Shown here one piece after another: positions 10,569 through 12,290 of a DNA stretch of 12,290 nucleotides. The stretch comes from JBEKHI01 sp050012355. Lineage in GTDB: Bacteria; Actinomycetota; Actinomycetes; Streptosporangiales; Streptosporangiaceae. Position 1 is the stretch's first letter, and each line of letters opens with the position of its first letter. Both the position numbers and the translations under genes were made by a program. The stretch lies in assembly GCA_050012355.1 (NCBI GenBank), contig JBEKHI010000254.1, forward strand, positions 1 through 12,290, in the 5' to 3' direction. The notes under the pieces are model-generated. The model ran no database searches and was not told the DNA's origin. It worked only from the letters and a program-made list of their open reading frames with translations.

Positions 10569-12254
10569 ATGACACCGGAGGGAGGGGAGTCCGGGAGGCG
10601 CAGTTGGTTCAGGCGTGCTGACCGCTCCATGCGCGGTATCTCGCGCCGGACATCACTACGCACCAAGCTGATTACCGCTGTCCTGGGCCTGGTGATCGCG
10701 GCACTGGCCACGATCAGCGTCGCCACTATCGTCGTGCTGCGTTCCCACCTCACGACGCAGTACGACAGCCAGATTGCCGCCACGTTCACCGACGTCTACG
10801 CCACCGATTGCGCGGCTAACAACTCGTCCTGTGCCATCACGAGCCCCAACGGGCGTGAGGAGTACTCTCCCGGGTACCTATATGGCCTCCAGGGCACGTC
10901 CTTGTCGAATGTCTACGTTGGCATCCAGATCGTCGGCAGCCAACTCAGCTGGCCGTCGTCCTTGTCCGGCCCAGGAGTCGGCAGCACGCAACAGGAACAG
11001 GCCGTACCCGGGCTTCCGACGGCCTCATCGTGGGCCGGCGCATCCGGCACCGTGCTGGAATCAGTGCAGTCCGGATCCCAGACCTGGCGCATCATGGCGC
11101 AGACAGTTACTTACAACTCCGGCACACAGCAAGAAACCGGGACACTCGTGGTCGCGGTTGACCTCGGCAACATCAACGCGATGATCAGGACCATCACCGC
11201 GTTCGACATCGCGGTGAGCGCCGCGATCGTCCTGGTGCTGACCATCGTCGGCGTCGGCATTGTCCGAACGAACCTCCGTCCGCTCGAGGAAATCGAGGAG
11301 ACCGCCGAGGACATCGCCGCTGGCCATCTCGATCGTCGTGTCCCCGAGTCTGATCCTCGTACTGAGGTCGGCAGCCTCGCTCAGTCGCTGAACATCATGC
11401 TTTCGCAGATCGAGACAGCGTTCCGCGCCCAGCAGGAGTCCGAGGCCGCGGCCCATCAGTCCGAGGAACGCATGCGCCGGTTCGTCGCGGACGCCAGCCA
11501 CGAGCTCCGCACGCCGCTGACCGCGATCCGCGGGTTCGCCGAGTATTACCGGCAACGCGGCGGAGTGGCCACCGGGCTGGTGGGCACAAACGGCAACGGC
11601 CACGGGGAACTCAGCTCCGAGGACCTGGACCGGATCATGCACCGGGTCGAGTCCGAGGCCTCCCGGATGGGCCTGCTTGTCGAGGACCTGCTGCTCCTCG
11701 CCCGGCTCGACCAGCAGCGGCCACTCGACATCAAGCCCATTGACCTGCTGTCGCTGGCCGCCGACGCCGTGCAGGACGCGCGGATGATCGCGCCGGACCG
11801 ATCCGTCGAGCTGGAGATCGCCCCAGGCGCCGCCTTCATCGTGGACGGCGACGAGGCTCGGCTGCGACAGGTCATCGGCAACTTGATGAACAACGCGCTG
11901 ACCCACACTCCGGCCGGGACCCCGGTGACGGTCCGGATCGGGTCAGGCACCCTGGACAACGGCAGGCCCGCGGCGGTACTCGATGTGGCTGACCAAGGCC
12001 CAGGCCTCACCGAAGAGCAGGCCCAGCGCGTCTTCGAGCGCTTTTACCGCGCCGACGCCGCGCGGACCCGGGTCGCGGGCGGCAGCGGGCTTGGCCTGGC
12101 GATCGTCGCGAGCCTGGTCGCCGCCCACGGCGGAGACGTCGGCGTCAAGTCCGCCCCCGGCCAAGGCGCGACCTTCCGGGTCAGGATCCCGCTGGTGGCG
12201 GAAGCGCACTCGGGTGACCTCGACGACGAGGACAGCGACGTCACGGCATACTGA
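10569..12254 (+). CDS. HisKA-class sensor histidine kinase
   Basis: The protein has 561 residues. A basic N-terminus precedes membrane segment 1 (about 33-57). An extracytoplasmic sensor region follows (58-208), Ser/Gly-rich, with two cysteines at 81 and 88. Membrane segment 2 spans about 211-233 and leads into a HAMP linker (233-285, NLRPLEEIEETAEDIAAGHL). The dimerisation domain carries His311 in FVADASHELRTPLTAIRGFA. The ATPase domain has the N box (QVIGNLMNNALTHT, 434-447), DQGPGL (475-480), FERFYRAD (489-496) and GGSGLGL (504-510). All catalytic motifs are intact, and an acidic tail ends the protein. The partner is the response regulator seven bases upstream. A Gly/Asn-rich insertion (about 331-348) sits between the two dimerisation helices. 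The sensor region resembles nothing I can name, so the stimulus is unknown. The ATG at 10569 has a weak AGG ribosome site. Confidence 0.92.
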   Translation: MTPEGGESGRRSWFRRADRSMRGISRRTSLRTKLITAVLGLVIAALATISVATIVVLRSHLTTQYDSQIAATFTDVYATDCAANNSSCAITSPNGREEYSPGYLYGLQGTSLSNVYVGIQIVGSQLSWPSSLSGPGVGSTQQEQAVPGLPTASSWAGASGTVLESVQSGSQTWRIMAQTVTYNSGTQQETGTLVVAVDLGNINAMIRTITAFDIAVSAAIVLVLTIVGVGIVRTNLRPLEEIEETAEDIAAGHLDRRVPESDPRTEVGSLAQSLNIMLSQIETAFRAQQESEAAAHQSEERMRRFVADASHELRTPLTAIRGFAEYYRQRGGVATGLVGTNGNGHGELSSEDLDRIMHRVESEASRMGLLVEDLLLLARLDQQRPLDIKPIDLLSLAADAVQDARMIAPDRSVELEIAPGAAFIVDGDEARLRQVIGNLMNNALTHTPAGTPVTVRIGSGTLDNGRPAAVLDVADQGPGLTEEQAQRVFERFYRADAARTRVAGGSGLGLAIVASLVAAHGGDVGVKSAPGQGATFRVRIPLVAEAHSGDLDDEDSDVTAY

Positions 12255-12260
12255 GGCGGC

Positions 12261-12281
12261 CGGTCGATGTGACATCGACCG
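12261..12281. terminator. Palindrome after the kinase gene, possible terminator
   Basis: CGGTCGATGT (12261-12270) and ACATCGACCG (12272-12281) are perfect inverted repeats separated by one base, foldable as a 9-base-pair stem with a TGA loop, seven bases after the kinase stop. No T-run follows within the window, so either a non-canonical terminator or a protein-binding palindrome is possible. Confidence 0.5.
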
Positions 12282-12290
12282 CGCTCTAAC

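Noticed and set aside
9812..10789. 325-codon minus-strand open frame across the response regulator and kinase start
   Set aside because: It is the antisense of a gene with every expected response-regulator motif; the translation has no recognisable motifs and results from G/C-biased codons.
11061..11906. 281-codon minus-strand open frame inside the kinase gene
   Set aside because: Antisense shadow of the HAMP, HisKA and ATPase-domain coding sequence; no start signals or family features.

Overview
The window is high-GC DNA with strong G/C at third codon positions, leaderless promoters, a Tat-exported arabinofuranosidase, a stand-alone LuxR-type HTH protein and an M. tuberculosis PhoP-like two-component pair. 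This points to a filamentous or soil actinomycete. I cannot name the genus from the sequence alone. No tRNA, rRNA, CRISPR array or intact insertion sequence was seen.

Region 1 (1-4417) looks like a catabolic cluster. A partial amidohydrolase gene leaves the window on the minus strand. Diverging from it is an IclR-type regulator whose reading frame runs without a stop into a CaiB/BaiF (family III) CoA-transferase. Next come a citrate-synthase-superfamily protein resembling citryl-CoA lyase, a LigB-type extradiol dioxygenase catalytic subunit and a LigA-like small subunit. The likely theme is meta-cleavage of a catechol-type ring, CoA activation of an acid intermediate and lyase cleavage; the substrate is unknown. 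The same dyad (GTCCG-N5-CGGAC) lies upstream of the IclR gene and inside the apparent IclR/CoA-transferase fusion. There it is accompanied by a promoter-like pair and a ribosome binding site, so the fusion looks like two genes with an intergenic region that lacks a stop. Both downstream junctions of the operon carry palindromic elements.

Region 2 (4418-5390) has a spacer with a possible gene remnant on the minus strand, then a MerR-family regulator with a large dyad at its start codon, overlapping a thioredoxin with a CPPC active site. This looks like a small redox-responsive pair.

Region 3 (5391-6000) is a roughly 600-base non-coding stretch full of structure: tandem 19-21-base repeats that begin inside the thioredoxin stop region, a 24-base-arm hairpin with a third related copy nearby, competing GC stems, and then a promoter and palindromic operator for the next gene.

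Region 4 (6001-9050) holds a secreted GH51 alpha-L-arabinofuranosidase with a LamG-like insertion in unusual order, a small acidic hypothetical protein, and a textbook stem-loop terminator. It is followed by about 450 non-coding bases containing a 21-base-arm near-perfect inverted repeat.

Region 5 (9446-12281) is regulatory: a single-domain LuxR-type HTH protein, then a PhoP-like response regulator preceded by three 11-base-spaced CAG-core direct repeats, a HisKA-class sensor kinase, and a closing palindrome that may be the terminator.
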